A DNA stretch of 64,000 nucleotides from Streptomyces cynarae (GCF_025642135.1 NZ_CP106793.1:1054001-1118000), one strand, 5' to 3'; positions 36,426-46,222 are shown, counted from the stretch's first letter. The notes: generated by a model from the sequence alone, not told the origin. Numbers and translations are program-made.

Positions 36426-39400
36426 TCAGCGGCGCACCGCACGGACCCCTGCTGCCGAGATGGCGGCCACCACTGCGGCCGCCACCGCGACCCGCAGTGC
36501 CCGTTCCCGCCAGGGCGGAGCCGACCTGCGGGCGGCACCGCGCTCGGGCCGTCGCGTGATGGCTTGGGCGCCTCTGTCGCGGGCGATCTTCATCACTTCG
36601 GCCACATGCAGGGCCTGCCGTCCCGTGCGCGCGTCCTTGATCTGGGTGGTGCAGGAGAAACCGTCGGCGACGATCAGGCAGTCCTTGTCGGCGTCGCGGA
36701 TCGCGGGCAGCAGGGCCTGTTCGCCGCAGTCCATGGAGATCTCGTACTTGCCGGACTCGAAGCCCCAGGATCCGGCGAGTCCGCAGCACCCGCCCTGGAG
36801 GCTCTCCACCTCCAGGCCCATCTTCTCCAGCAGCTCCTGCTCGGGACTCATGCCGCCGGTGGCGCGCTGGTGGCAGTGGCCCCACAGCAACGCCCTGCCC
36901 TTGAGGGAGGGAGGGTCGATGCCGAACGTCTGGAAGAACTCCGGGAAGTGGTAGGCGCTGCGTGTGAGCCGTTTCGCGTCGTCGTCGTGCGGGAGCAGCT
37001 TGGGCAGTTCGTCCTTGAAGACGGCGAGGCAGCTCGGTTCCATGCCGACGATCGGTGTGCCGGCCCTGAGATGGGGCCGCAGGACGTCCAGGACCCGGTG
37101 GAGGTAGCGTTCGGCGGTGTCCAGGAAGCCGTAGTCGTACAGGGGCCGTCCGCAGCAGATGTGCTCCTCCGGCATGATCACCCGCCAGCCCGCGGCCTCG
37201 ATCGCCTCGACACAGGCCACCCCCACGTCTGTGTGGAAGTGGTTGTTGAACGTGTCGGGGAAGAGGACCACGGGCCGCCCGCTCGGATTGGCGGTGCCGC
37301 CGCGCCGGGTGAACCACTCCTGGAGCGTCATGGGTGCGAAGCGGGGCAGCGGCCGGCGGCGGTCGATGCCCGCGACCAGCTTGGCGAGGTGGGACAGTCC
37401 GGGGGTATGGGTGACGAGGTTGACGGCTTCCGGAACGCGTGAGGCGATTCTGGCGGCCTGGTCGACGAACCCGAAGGCGTATGCATGGCGGGGGCGCCGG
37501 CGGCGGGGCGACTTGTAGTGGTGGTACAGGAACTCCGCCTTGTAGGTGGGCATGTCCACGTTGACGGGACAGTCGTTGGTGCAGCCCTTGCAGGCCAGGC
37601 ACAGGTCGAGCGCCTCGGCGACCTCCTTGGACTGCCAGCCGTCGGTGATCACCTCGCCCTGGAGCATCTCGTACAGCAGCCGGGCCCGGCCGCGGGTGGT
37701 GTGCTTCTCCTCCCGGGTGACCTGGTAGCTCGGGCACATCGTCGTCTCGGCCTGCGGCACCCGGCACTTGCCGATCCCGACGCACCGCAGCGTCGCGTGG
37801 GCGAAGTCCCCGCCGTCCTCCTCGTAGGCGAACTTGGTCCGGTGCCGGGGCGGGTTGTAGTCGGTGCCCAGTTTCAGGTTCTCGTCCATCCGGTAGGGAT
37901 CGACGACCTTGCCGGGGTTCATCTTCCCCTGCGGGTCCCAGATCGCCTTGAACTCCCGCATGGCCTGGACGAGTTCGGGCCCGTACTGCTTCTCCAGCAA
38001 CTCGCCGCGCTGCTGGCCGTCACCGTGCTCCCCGGAGACCGAGCCTCCCATGGAGACGACCAGGTCGGCGGCCTCCTCCATGAACGCCCGGTACGTCGCC
38101 AGGCCGTCGGCGGTGCGCAGGTCGAAGCTGAGCCGGCAGTGGATGCAGCCCTGCCCGAAGTGGCCGTACATGGCGCCCTTGATGCCGTGCCGGTCCATCA
38201 CCTTGCGCAGCTCGCGCACGTACTCGCCGATCCGGTCCGGCGGGACGGCCGAGTCCTCCCACCCCGGCCAGTGGTCCTTCCCGTCCGGCGGGAACGCGGT
38301 CGAGCCGAGACCGCTCTCCCGGATCGCCCACAGGTGCTCGCTGGTGCCGCCCTCCTGCTTGCTCTTGGCGACCCGGACACGGTCCCGCTCGTACCCCTTG
38401 TCCTCGGTGAGCCACCGCAGGAAACGGTGCGCCTGGCCGACGGACTCCTCGGCGGTGTCCGCGCCGAACTGCACCAGCAGCCAGGCGCCGCCGCCGAGAC
38501 GCGGCAGCTCCTGGATGTCCTCCACGTTCATGTTCTGCAGTTGCTGGTCGCGGATGAGTTCGTCGTCGAGCGCCTCCAGTCCGATCGGCTTGAAATGCTC
38601 GATGATCTCCATGCAGTGTTCGGCCGCGTCGGCGAGGTCGTCGTACTCGACGACGACGAGGGTGCGCTGCAGCAGGGCGGGGGTGAGCATGAGGACCGCC
38701 TGCAGGGCGGTGGCGCAGGTGCTCTCGGTGCCGACCAGGGCGCGGGCGACGTTGAAGCCGCGTTCCGGCAGGAGTTCGTCGAGGTTGTAGCCGGAGACCC
38801 GGCGCGGCACCTGTTCGGCTGAGCGGAAGCCGGCCCGGATGGCGTCGGCGTACTTGTCGCGAAGGTCGCGCAGCGCGGCGTAGATCTCGCCCTTGCGGCC
38901 GCCCTTGGCGATGATGCGGTCGAGGTCCTTCTCCTCGTCGACGCCGACCCAAAAGCGGGCGCCGTCGTAGGTGACCACCTCAAGGGCGTGGGTGTTGTCG
39001 CTGGTCCGGGGGCCGGGTCCGTACAACTGCGACTGCACCGAGTGGATGCCGCAGGAGTTGTTGCCGATGTTGCCGCCGATGACGCAGCGGGAGTGGGAGG
39101 ACGGGTCGGGCCCGAAGACCAGGTTGTAGCGGCCGGTGTGCCGGTTCAGTTCCTCGTTGATGACGCCCGGCTCACAGGTGACCAAGCGGCGATCGGGGTC
39201 GATCTTCCCGATGCGGGTGAGGTACTTGGAGTGGTCGATCACGACGGCTTCGTTGACCGTCTCGCCGGACAGGCTGGTGCCTCCGCCCCGGTTGAGGACG
39301 GGCGCACCGAACCGGTGGCAGATCTTGTGCACGGCGACCACGTCGTCCAACGTGCGGGGGATGACGACGCCGATGGGGACCTGGCGGAAGTTGGAGGCGT

Positions 39401-39578
39401 CCTGTGCGTAAAGGCCCTGGGAGGCGGTGTCGAAGCGGACCTCGCCCTCGACCGCCTTGCGCAGGGCGCTCTCGAGCTTGCCCACGTCCAGGGTCATGCG
39501 GGCCCGCGGCGGGCCCGCGATCTCCGGGTGGGTCTTGGTCGGCACCTCGCGCGTCGCCCGGCGTGCTGCCTTCGCCAT
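36426..39578 (-). CDS. FAD-linked 2-hydroxyacid dehydrogenase fused to Fe-S/CCG domains
   Basis: A 1050-residue protein. Residues about 30-600 form a GlcD/D-lactate-dehydrogenase-type FAD domain: PVLNRGGGTSLSGE, GPDPSSHSRCVIGGNIGNNS, SVSGEHGDGQQRG, FKAIWDPQGKMNPGKVVDP. Then come Fe-S motifs (CVGIGKCRVPQAETTMCPSY and CLACKGCTNDCPVNVDM) and two CCG domains (HICCGRPLYDYG, GGCCGLAGSWGFE). A single hydrophobic helix at the extreme C-terminus (ALRVAVAAAVVAAISAAG) could tether it to the membrane. This is the YdiJ-like single-chain plan, which oxidises D-2-hydroxyglutarate or D-lactate. Electrons would pass to quinone or an Fe-S partner. It is transcribed in line with the enolase-family gene 30 bp upstream. 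Confidence 0.9.
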   Translation of the reverse strand: MAKAARRATREVPTKTHPEIAGPPRARMTLDVGKLESALRKAVEGEVRFDTASQGLYAQDASNFRQVPIGVVIPRTLDDVVAVHKICHRFGAPVLNRGGGTSLSGETVNEAVVIDHSKYLTRIGKIDPDRRLVTCEPGVINEELNRHTGRYNLVFGPDPSSHSRCVIGGNIGNNSCGIHSVQSQLYGPGPRTSDNTHALEVVTYDGARFWVGVDEEKDLDRIIAKGGRKGEIYAALRDLRDKYADAIRAGFRSAEQVPRRVSGYNLDELLPERGFNVARALVGTESTCATALQAVLMLTPALLQRTLVVVEYDDLADAAEHCMEIIEHFKPIGLEALDDELIRDQQLQNMNVEDIQELPRLGGGAWLLVQFGADTAEESVGQAHRFLRWLTEDKGYERDRVRVAKSKQEGGTSEHLWAIRESGLGSTAFPPDGKDHWPGWEDSAVPPDRIGEYVRELRKVMDRHGIKGAMYGHFGQGCIHCRLSFDLRTADGLATYRAFMEEAADLVVSMGGSVSGEHGDGQQRGELLEKQYGPELVQAMREFKAIWDPQGKMNPGKVVDPYRMDENLKLGTDYNPPRHRTKFAYEEDGGDFAHATLRCVGIGKCRVPQAETTMCPSYQVTREEKHTTRGRARLLYEMLQGEVITDGWQSKEVAEALDLCLACKGCTNDCPVNVDMPTYKAEFLYHHYKSPRRRRPRHAYAFGFVDQAARIASRVPEAVNLVTHTPGLSHLAKLVAGIDRRRPLPRFAPMTLQEWFTRRGGTANPSGRPVVLFPDTFNNHFHTDVGVACVEAIEAAGWRVIMPEEHICCGRPLYDYGFLDTAERYLHRVLDVLRPHLRAGTPIVGMEPSCLAVFKDELPKLLPHDDDAKRLTRSAYHFPEFFQTFGIDPPSLKGRALLWGHCHQRATGGMSPEQELLEKMGLEVESLQGGCCGLAGSWGFESGKYEISMDCGEQALLPAIRDADKDCLIVADGFSCTTQIKDARTGRQALHVAEVMKIARDRGAQAITRRPERGAARRSAPPWRERALRVAVAAAVVAAISAAGVRAVRR

Positions 39579-39608
39579 CGGATCCTCACCTTTCCTCAGC
39601 GAGTCTGG

Positions 39609-40772
39609 TCAGGCCGGCCGCGCCCCGTACACGCGGTACGGCTCGGCGTCGGCCCACTTGACGTCCAGCCCGAGTCCCGGACGGCCGGTGTCCGGTCGCA
39701 GGGCGCCGTCCACCGGCGACAGAGTGCCGTCGAACAGCAGGTCCTCGACCCGTACGTGATCGTGGAAGTACTCCAGGTGCCGCAGCCGTCGTACGGCGCA
39801 GAAGGCGTGCGCGGACACCGCCGGGGCGCAGTGCGCCGACAGGTCGAGGTCATGGGCCGCCGAGAGGCCGGCCACCTCCAGGACGCCGGTGATGCCGCCG
39901 CAGCGGGTGACGTCCGCCTGGAGGCAGTCCACGGCGGGACGCTCCACGAGGTTGACGAAGTCCCGCATCGTGTAGGCGTACTCGCCCGCGGCGATCTCCA
40001 GTCGCTCCGGGCCGCGCTCGCGCAGCAGGCGCAGTCCTTCCAGGTCGGCGGAGCTGACGGGTTCCTCGAACCAGCGCACGTCCCACTCTTCGTGGAAGCG
40101 GCGCGCCCAGTGGAGCGCCTCCTTGCGCCCGAGGGCCCCGTTGGCGTCGGTGAACAGCTCCGGCTCGTCGCCGACCGCCTTGCGCACCGTGGTCAGCCGC
40201 AGCGGGTCGCGCTCGGGGTCCCGCGAGGTCTTCAGCTTGACGCGGGGGATGCCCTGGTCCACCCATCCGGTGAGCTGGTCGGTGAGGCGGTCCAGCGGGT
40301 AGTTGGTGAAGCCGCCGCTGCCGTAGACGGGAACGCGGTCGTGGTACGCCGGGAGCAGCCGGACCAGGGGGAGCCCCAGCAGCCTCGCCTTGAGGTCCCA
40401 CAGCGCCACGTCGACGGCGGACACCGCCATGGCTCCGACGCCCGGGCGTCCGGCGTTGCGGATCCGCACGCCCATCCGTTGCCACAGGGCCGGCGGCGAG
40501 GTGACGTCCTGGCCCTTGATCGCCGGCGCCAGCTTGGATTCGAGGAACGAGGCGGCCGACACGTCCCCGTAGGTGTACCCCAGCCCGGTCCGCCCGCCGG
40601 CGTGAACCCGGACCAGGACGACCGTGGTGGAGCCCCAGTCCAGCGTTCCGTCCTGCTCCTTGCCGTCCGGGCCGTCCGTGGGCACCTCGAAAGCGTGCAC
40701 GTCGACCGCGTCGATGCGGTACTCGGCAGGCTCCGGGCCCGCGGACCCGGCGGCCCCGGGGTCAGTCCCCAT
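39609..40772 (-). CDS. enolase-superfamily sugar-acid dehydratase/racemase
   Basis: A 387-residue protein of the mandelate racemase/muconate-lactonising group. An N-terminal capping domain is followed by a barrel with the base motif PRVKLKTSRD (KxK) and the three metal ligands in LFTDANGAL, WFEEPVSSAD and AAGEYAYT. A His near SAHCAPAVSAHAF is the likely partner base at the C-terminal end of the barrel. Substrate is probably an acid sugar or amino-acid derivative and cannot be set from sequence. Its ATG (40772) lies inside the 3' end of the pyruvate-oxidase-like gene, 11 bp overlap, so the two are translated together. The FAD dehydrogenase follows 30 bp later. Confidence 0.85.
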   Translation of the reverse strand: MGTDPGAAGSAGPEPAEYRIDAVDVHAFEVPTDGPDGKEQDGTLDWGSTTVVLVRVHAGGRTGLGYTYGDVSAASFLESKLAPAIKGQDVTSPPALWQRMGVRIRNAGRPGVGAMAVSAVDVALWDLKARLLGLPLVRLLPAYHDRVPVYGSGGFTNYPLDRLTDQLTGWVDQGIPRVKLKTSRDPERDPLRLTTVRKAVGDEPELFTDANGALGRKEALHWARRFHEEWDVRWFEEPVSSADLEGLRLLRERGPERLEIAAGEYAYTMRDFVNLVERPAVDCLQADVTRCGGITGVLEVAGLSAAHDLDLSAHCAPAVSAHAFCAVRRLRHLEYFHDHVRVEDLLFDGTLSPVDGALRPDTGRPGLGLDVKWADAEPYRVYGARPA

Positions 40773-42567
40773 GGTGGCGTCCGGGAAGGCGCTCGGCGTA
40801 CTCGGCGAGCTTCTGGCGTACGCCCTTGGTGGCGATGCCCACCCTCTCCGGGTCGTGCACGGCGGCCTTGGCGGCCTTCTTCCCCTGCTCGGTCATGATG
40901 TGCGGCGGGATCGGGGCGATCTCCTGGTCCACCTTGAACTCCAGCACGACCGGCCGGTCGCTGGCGAGCGCCTCGTCCCAGGCGGCGCCGACCTTCTTCG
41001 GCTTGTCGCAGTAGACGCCCTTCAGACCGAGGAGTTCGGCGTACTTCGCGTACGGGACGTCCGGGATGTACTGCGAGCCCGGGAACTTGGGGTCCCCGGC
41101 CATGGCCCGCTGCTCCCAGGTGACCTGGTTGAGGTCCTGGTTGTTGAACACGCAGAAGACGAACGGCGCGGGCCCGGACAACCGGTCCAGGTACCGCTTG
41201 ATGGTGATCATCTCGTTCATGCCGTTCATCTGGAACGCGCCGTCGCCGACGAACGCGATCACCGGCCGGTCCGGATAGGCGAACCGCGCGGCGATCGCGT
41301 ACGGCGTCCCCGGCCCCATCGTGGCCAGCGTGCCCGACAGGGACGCCTGCATCCCCTTGCGCAGCTTCAGATGACGCGCCCACCAGTTCGTCCCCGAGCC
41401 CGAGTCGGCCGTCAGGATGCAGTTGTCGGGCAGCCGGGGCGACAGCTCGGCCGCGACGGCCTGGGGGTTGATCTTCCCGCCGAAGTGCTGGTCGGACCAC
41501 TTCTCGCAGACCGCGCTCCACTCGGCGACATCCTTCTCGACCTGCTGCCGCCAGCGTCGGTCCTCCTTGCGCCTGAGCAGCGGCAGGAGGGCCTTGAGCG
41601 TCTCCTTGGAGTCCCCGACGAGGTGGGCCTCCATCGGGTAGCGGATGCCGATCATCCGCCCGTCGATGTCGATCTCGACACCGCGGGCCTGGCCCTCGTC
41701 GGGCAGCCATTCGGCGTACGGGAAGCTGGTGCCGACCATCAGCAGGGTGTCGCAGCCCTGGATCATGTTGTCGCTGGCCTTGCTGCCGAGCAGACCGATG
41801 GGGCCGGTGACGAACGGCAGGTCGTCCGGCAGCACCTCGCGGCCCAGCAGCGCCTTGGCGACCCCCGCGCCCAGCAGTTCGGCCGTCTCGACGACTTCGC
41901 TCTCGGCGTGGGCCGCACCCTGACCGATGATCATGGCGACCTTGCTGCCGGAGTTCAGGACGTCGGCCGCCTTGCGCAGCTCGCCCTCGTCGGGCAGCAC
42001 CCGGGGGCGGCTCCAGCCCACGCTGGAGAAGACGGCGCCGTGCATCTTGGGCGGCGAGGGCTGGGCGTCCGCCTCCTGCACGTCCTCAGGAATGATGATC
42101 GTGGCCACACCCCGGGTGGTCAGCGCCGTCTTGAACGCCCGGTCGATGACGTGCCGCGCCTGCGCCGGCTCCACGACCATCTGGCAGTACTCGGAGACGT
42201 CCGCGAACAGCTGCTCCAGAGCGATCTCCTGCTGGTAGTGCGAGCCGAGACAGAGCCGCTTCTGCTGACCCACCACCGCGACCACCGGCTGGTGGTCCAG
42301 CTTGGCGTCGTACAACCCATTGAGCAGGTGCACCGCGCCGGGACCTGAGGTGGCCGTGCAACAGCCGACCTCACCGGTGAACTTGGCATGGGCGCACGCC
42401 ATGAACGCGGCCATCTCCTCATGCCTGACCTGGATCAACTCCGGGCTGCCCTTGGCCCGGTCGAAGGCTCCGAGCAGTCCGTTGATCCCGTCACCCGGAT
42501 AGCCGTAGATCCGCCCGACACCCCATTCGCGCAGCCGCTGCAACACGAAATCCGCCACCAACGCCAT
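40762..42567 (-). CDS. ThDP-dependent pyruvate oxidase-like enzyme (copy 2)
   Basis: A 601-residue protein that starts at ATG 42567 (MALVADFVLQRLREWG) with GAGGGAGC upstream. It has the PYR domain with GRIYGYPGDGINGLLGAF and the activating Glu in QVRHEEMAAFMACAHAKF, the middle nucleotide domain, and a PP domain with GDGAFQMNGMNEM through VFNNQDLNQVTW. The C-terminal 50 residues are more charged than in copy 1 and end in an amphipathic KLAEYAERLPGRHHGD, reminiscent of the membrane-binding tail of E. coli PoxB. It probably oxidises pyruvate to acetate and CO2 with quinone as acceptor. It heads the operon with the enolase-family and FAD dehydrogenase genes. Confidence 0.87.
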   Translation of the reverse strand: MALVADFVLQRLREWGVGRIYGYPGDGINGLLGAFDRAKGSPELIQVRHEEMAAFMACAHAKFTGEVGCCTATSGPGAVHLLNGLYDAKLDHQPVVAVVGQQKRLCLGSHYQQEIALEQLFADVSEYCQMVVEPAQARHVIDRAFKTALTTRGVATIIIPEDVQEADAQPSPPKMHGAVFSSVGWSRPRVLPDEGELRKAADVLNSGSKVAMIIGQGAAHAESEVVETAELLGAGVAKALLGREVLPDDLPFVTGPIGLLGSKASDNMIQGCDTLLMVGTSFPYAEWLPDEGQARGVEIDIDGRMIGIRYPMEAHLVGDSKETLKALLPLLRRKEDRRWRQQVEKDVAEWSAVCEKWSDQHFGGKINPQAVAAELSPRLPDNCILTADSGSGTNWWARHLKLRKGMQASLSGTLATMGPGTPYAIAARFAYPDRPVIAFVGDGAFQMNGMNEMITIKRYLDRLSGPAPFVFCVFNNQDLNQVTWEQRAMAGDPKFPGSQYIPDVPYAKYAELLGLKGVYCDKPKKVGAAWDEALASDRPVVLEFKVDQEIAPIPPHIMTEQGKKAAKAAVHDPERVGIATKGVRQKLAEYAERLPGRHHGD

Positions 42568-42664
42568 GTCCGCTCCCTCGCCGCGCACCTCTGCCGCCAC
42601 GATGAGTGACCCTCCCGGGCGCGGCGTAAACAGCACGGCGACGCGGCCACCCTCACGCCATAGG

Positions 42665-42729
42665 TGCAATAACCCCCAGATAACGCCGCAAGATCTTACA
42701 TAACCACCAAAACGGAGTAAACTATTGCA
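42665..42729. promoter_or_regulatory. TGCAATA inverted pair in divergent promoter region
   Basis: TGCAATA at 42665-42671 and its reverse complement TATTGCA at 42723-42729 enclose 51 bp of AT-rich DNA between the divergent pyruvate-oxidase-like and SPW genes. The same heptamer occurs once before the hydrogenase operon (2560-2566). In DNA this GC-rich, three copies all outside genes is notable and suggests a shared activator or repressor site. Confidence 0.4.
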
Positions 42730-42768
42730 TGAGGCAAAGAACGCCCCTATTCAAAGGAGGCGACAGCA

Positions 42769-43209
42769 ATGGCGCAGCACACCACCGGCATGACCACGCA
42801 TCCCGACCTGGCGGAGATGCGGGAACGGCTGGAACGCACCGCGTCCAGCGGGTCGGCCGTCGCTCTGGGCGGACTGGTCCTGTTGGCGGGTCTCTACGCG
42901 GCGATCTCGCCCTGGGTCGTGCACTTCTCGGGCACCCCGTTCATCGCCGTCAACAACCTGATCGTCGGCATCGCCGTCGGCCTCATCGGGTTCTGCGCGG
43001 CCCTGGCTCCGGAACGGATGCTCCGCCTGGCGTGGGTGGTCGCCCCGCTCGGCGCGTGGCTCATCATCTCGCCCTGGGTGGTCACCGCCGCGCACGGCGC
43101 GCGGGCCGGCATCGTCTGGAACAACTGCTGGATCGGCGCCGTCACGGCTGTCCTGGGGCTGGCGGCCATGGGCCTGACCGTCCGCTTCGCCCGCCGCGCC
43201 CCTCACTGA
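42769..43209 (+). CDS. SPW-repeat membrane protein
   Basis: A 146-residue protein with four transmembrane helices. It carries two copies of the SPW signature: AAISPWVVHFSG near residue 45 and LIISPWVVTAAHG near residue 105, each followed by a W/N-containing re-entrant stretch (NNLIVGIAVG, WNNCWIGAVT). The start ATG 42769 has an unusually strong ribosome binding site, AAAGGAGG. SPW proteins are common in actinobacteria and often lie near stress genes; function is unknown. It is divergent from the pyruvate oxidase operon and ends at a perfect hairpin. Confidence 0.85.
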   Translation: MAQHTTGMTTHPDLAEMRERLERTASSGSAVALGGLVLLAGLYAAISPWVVHFSGTPFIAVNNLIVGIAVGLIGFCAALAPERMLRLAWVVAPLGAWLIISPWVVTAAHGARAGIVWNNCWIGAVTAVLGLAAMGLTVRFARRAPH

Positions 43210-43230
43210 GACGAGCGGATGGCATCACCG

Positions 43231-43261
43231 CGGCGTGTCGTGTCACGGACACGACACGCCG
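43231..43261. terminator. bidirectional hairpin terminator
   Basis: A perfect 14-bp inverted repeat (43231-43244 and 43248-43261) with a 3-base ACG loop stands between the convergent SPW gene and the second YihY gene, 22 bp and 25 bp from their stop codons. It can end transcription from both sides. Confidence 0.85.
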
Positions 43262-43285
43262 TCCTGCATGGTGGCCACCCGGTGA

Positions 43286-44299
43286 TCAGCCCTCTTCCTC
43301 GGGGGGGCCGCCGGAGGGCGGGCGCGGGGGCGAACCGAAGCGGACCCTGATCTTCTGGAAGCCCTTGAAGGCCTCGGTGGCCGCGTACGACTGGTAGGCC
43401 CGCCGGTCGGCCGGAGTGAGCTGCACCCGGTCGGTGAACGGGGTCAACAGGCTGCGCGGCCACAGCCGCATGATCCGGACCACGCTGACCTCGGCCGTCA
43501 TGAGGAAGATCAGTGCCCCGAGGTAGAGCCAGGCCAGCAGACCGAGGACGATGCCGAACAGGCCGTAGGTGGCCGTGGCGCCGCGCAGCACCTTGCTGAC
43601 GTAGTACGAACCGCCCCACTGCAGCAGCTGCCAGGCGAAGGCGCCCCCGAGGACGGCGCCGAACAGACGGCGCAGCGGCAGCCGGCGCCGGATCAGCGTC
43701 CGGTAGACGAGCAGCAGCAGAGCCGCATTGAGGACGATGGCCGCGGCCGCGGCGGCGACTCTGACGCCGGTCTCCAGCCGGGCGCCGAACACGCTCGCCC
43801 GCGACTCCGCGACGGACAGCCCCGTGGTCAGGCACAGCCCGAGCGCGAGGATCGACAGGAACAGCAGGCCCCTCAGACGTGACCGGAACGGATCGGGGCG
43901 CGCGTGCCGCGGCACGGCCCAGATCTTGTTCAGCGCGTGCTGCGCGGCCTGCGCCACGCCCAGGGCGCCGTACAGACTGCCCAGGACGCCCACCACGAGG
44001 GCGACGCCGCTGCCGTGGAAGGAGTGGATGTTCTCGCCGAGCTGGTCGCCGATGACGGGGAACTCGCCGAGCGCGGAGTTCAGCACACGTTCCCGCAGCT
44101 GGGGGTTGCCGCTGAGCAGGGTGCCGAGGACGGAGACGAGGATCAGCAGCAGCGGGAACAGCGACAGGAACGAGTAGTAGGTGAGGACCGCGGCGAGATA
44201 GGTCGCCTGGTCGTCGTAGAACTTGTACACCACGGCGAGCGGCAGCCCCGCCCAGCGGTGGCGCCGCTGGTACGCGTCCACGCGGGCCACGACTCCCAT
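43286..44299 (-). CDS. YihY/BrkB-family inner membrane protein (copy 2)
   Basis: A 337-residue protein with six transmembrane helices. The family motifs are VYKFYDDQATYLAAVLTYYS near the N-terminus, GVLGSLYGALGVAQAAQHALNKIW, the RRLFGAVLGGAFAWQLLQWG loop and FGIVLGLLAWLYLGALIFLM. The C-terminus is a soluble tail that ends in a Pro/Gly/Glu run (PPRPPSGGPPEEEG). It is only distantly similar to copy 1 at 35591. Function is unknown for the family; the name ribonuclease BN is obsolete. It is divergent from the second ctaD, with about 210 bp between them. Confidence 0.87.
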   Translation of the reverse strand: MGVVARVDAYQRRHRWAGLPLAVVYKFYDDQATYLAAVLTYYSFLSLFPLLLILVSVLGTLLSGNPQLRERVLNSALGEFPVIGDQLGENIHSFHGSGVALVVGVLGSLYGALGVAQAAQHALNKIWAVPRHARPDPFRSRLRGLLFLSILALGLCLTTGLSVAESRASVFGARLETGVRVAAAAAAIVLNAALLLLVYRTLIRRRLPLRRLFGAVLGGAFAWQLLQWGGSYYVSKVLRGATATYGLFGIVLGLLAWLYLGALIFLMTAEVSVVRIMRLWPRSLLTPFTDRVQLTPADRRAYQSYAATEAFKGFQKIRVRFGSPPRPPSGGPPEEEG

Positions 44300-44509
44300 G
44301 GTCTGCCTCGTGCGCTCCGCCGGGCACCCGCCGGCACCTCACGTCGTCCTGCTCGTGAGGATAGGTCAGGTGGCATGCACCCGCCACTGGGCGGTGGTCC
44401 GACACGACGAGCCATTCAGCCGCATGCGCGTGCGCAGCAAGCGCCGTTACGGGATCTTTGACCGCGTAATTCCCATTCGCGGCTTTTTCCCGTATCTGGA
44501 GTTGTTGCG

Positions 44510-46222
44510 ATGACCGCACAGACGGAGCCGGCCACCTTCGTACCGGCCGAGGGGCGTCGCCACCCGGGGCGCGTGGTGGTGTCCTGGCTGACGACGACGG
44601 ATCACAAGAAGATCGGGCATCTGTATCTGATCACGTCGTTCGCCTTCTTCCTGATCGGCGGGGTGATGGCGCTGCTGATCCGGGCGGAGCTGGCGCGCCC
44701 GGGCCTGCAGATCGTGTCCAAGGAGCAGTACAACCAGCTGTTCACGATGCACGGCACGATCATGCTGCTGCTGTTCGCCACACCGACCTTCGCCGGCTTC
44801 GCCAACGCGGTCATGCCACTCCAGATCGGCTCGCCCGACGTGGCCTTCCCGCGGCTGAACATGCTGTCGTACTGGCTGTTCCTGTTCGGCGCGCTGATCG
44901 TGATGAGCAGCTTCCTCACCCCCAACGGGGCGGCGGACTTCGGGTGGACGGCCTACACCCCGCTCAGCGGCCCCGAACGCGCCGTCCAGCTCGGTGCCGA
45001 CCTGTGGATCATGGGGCTGGCGCTGGCGGGGTTCGGGACCATCCTGGGTGCGGTCAACTTCCTCACCACGATCGTGTGCATGCGCGCTCCCGGCATGACG
45101 ATCTTCCGGATGCCGATCTTCACCTGGAACGTGCTGCTGACCTCGGTCCTGGTCCTGTTCGCCTTCCCCGTGCTGGCCGCCGCCCTCTTCGCGTTGGAAG
45201 CCGACCGCCGCTTCGGCGCCCATGTCTTCGATCCGGCCAACGGCGGGTCGCTCCTGTGGCAGCACCTGTTCTGGTTCTTCGGGCACCCCGAGGTCTACAT
45301 CCTCGCCCTGCCGTTCTTCGGCGTGATCACCGAGATCATCCCCGTCTTCGCCCGCAAACCGATCTTCGGCTACATGGGCCTGGTCGGTGCGACGATCTCG
45401 ATCGCCGGCCTCTCGGTCACGGTGTGGGCCCACCACATGTTCGCCACCGGGGGCGTGCTGCTGCCGTTCTTCTCCTTGCTGACCTACCTCATCGCCGTGC
45501 CGACCGGTGTGAAGTTCTTCAACTGGATCGGCACCATGTGGAAGGGCTCGCTGTCCTTCGAGCCGCCGATGCTGTGGGCGGCCGGCTTCCTCGTCACCTT
45601 CCTCTTCGGCGGGCTGACCGGCGTGATCCTGGGCTCGCCGCCACTCGACTGGGAAGTCACCGACAGCTACTTCGTCATCGCGCACTTCCACTACGTGCTC
45701 TTCGGCACCATCGTGTTCGCGATGTTCGGCGGATTCAGCTTCTGGTGGCCGAAGATGACCGGCACCATGCTCAACCACCGCCTGGAGTACATCCACTTCT
45801 GGACGCTGTTCGTCGGCTTCCACACCACGTTCCTGGTCCAGCACTGGCTCGGCGCCGAGGGCATGCCCCGCCGCTACGCCGACTACCTGGCCGCCGACGG
45901 CTTCACCTGGCTGAACACCGTCTCCAGCATCGGCGCCTTCCTGCTGGGCCTGTCCACCCTGCCGTTCCTGTACAACGTGTGGAGGACCGCGCAGTACGGC
46001 GAGCGCGTCCAGGTCGACGACCCCTGGGGTTACGGCCGCTCGCTGGAGTGGGCGACCTCCTGCCCACCGCCGCGCCACAACTTCACCACCCTGCCCCGGA
46101 TCCGCTCCGAGTCCCCCGCCTTCGACCTCCACCACCCCGACCTGGCCGAGGTCGACTACGCGACCTACACCGGCAAGCGCGACGTGCTCAAGGCACCGGG
46201 ACACCAGGAGCCCCGGCGGTGA
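44510..46222 (+). CDS. ctaD: cytochrome c oxidase subunit I (canonical A1 type)
   Basis: A 570-residue protein with 12 transmembrane helices, starting at ATG 44510 with GGAG 8 bases upstream. Ligands and channel residues are standard: [12 protein letters not shown] for haem a, [13 protein letters not shown] with the D-channel Glu and the crosslinked Tyr, WAHHMFATG for CuB, and [10 protein letters not shown]. It closely resembles the aa3 oxidase CtaD of Streptomyces. No ctaC (subunit II) or ctaE (subunit III) gene is adjacent, so this is an extra, isolated subunit I that must borrow partners. Its TGA overlaps the GTG of the next small gene, so the two are coupled. Confidence 0.94.
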   Translation: MTAQTEPATFVPAEGRRHPGRVVVSWLTTTDHKKIGHLYLITSFAFFLIGGVMALLIRAELARPGLQIVSKEQYNQLFTMHGTIMLLLFATPTFAGFANAVMPLQIGSPDVAFPRLNMLSYWLFLFGALIVMSSFLTPNGAADFGWTAYTPLSGPERAVQLGADLWIMGLALAGFGTILGAVNFLTTIVCMRAPGMTIFRMPIFTWNVLLTSVLVLFAFPVLAAALFALEADRRFGAHVFDPANGGSLLWQHLFWFFGHPEVYILALPFFGVITEIIPVFARKPIFGYMGLVGATISIAGLSVTVWAHHMFATGGVLLPFFSLLTYLIAVPTGVKFFNWIGTMWKGSLSFEPPMLWAAGFLVTFLFGGLTGVILGSPPLDWEVTDSYFVIAHFHYVLFGTIVFAMFGGFSFWWPKMTGTMLNHRLEYIHFWTLFVGFHTTFLVQHWLGAEGMPRRYADYLAADGFTWLNTVSSIGAFLLGLSTLPFLYNVWRTAQYGERVQVDDPWGYGRSLEWATSCPPPRHNFTTLPRIRSESPAFDLHHPDLAEVDYATYTGKRDVLKAPGHQEPRR

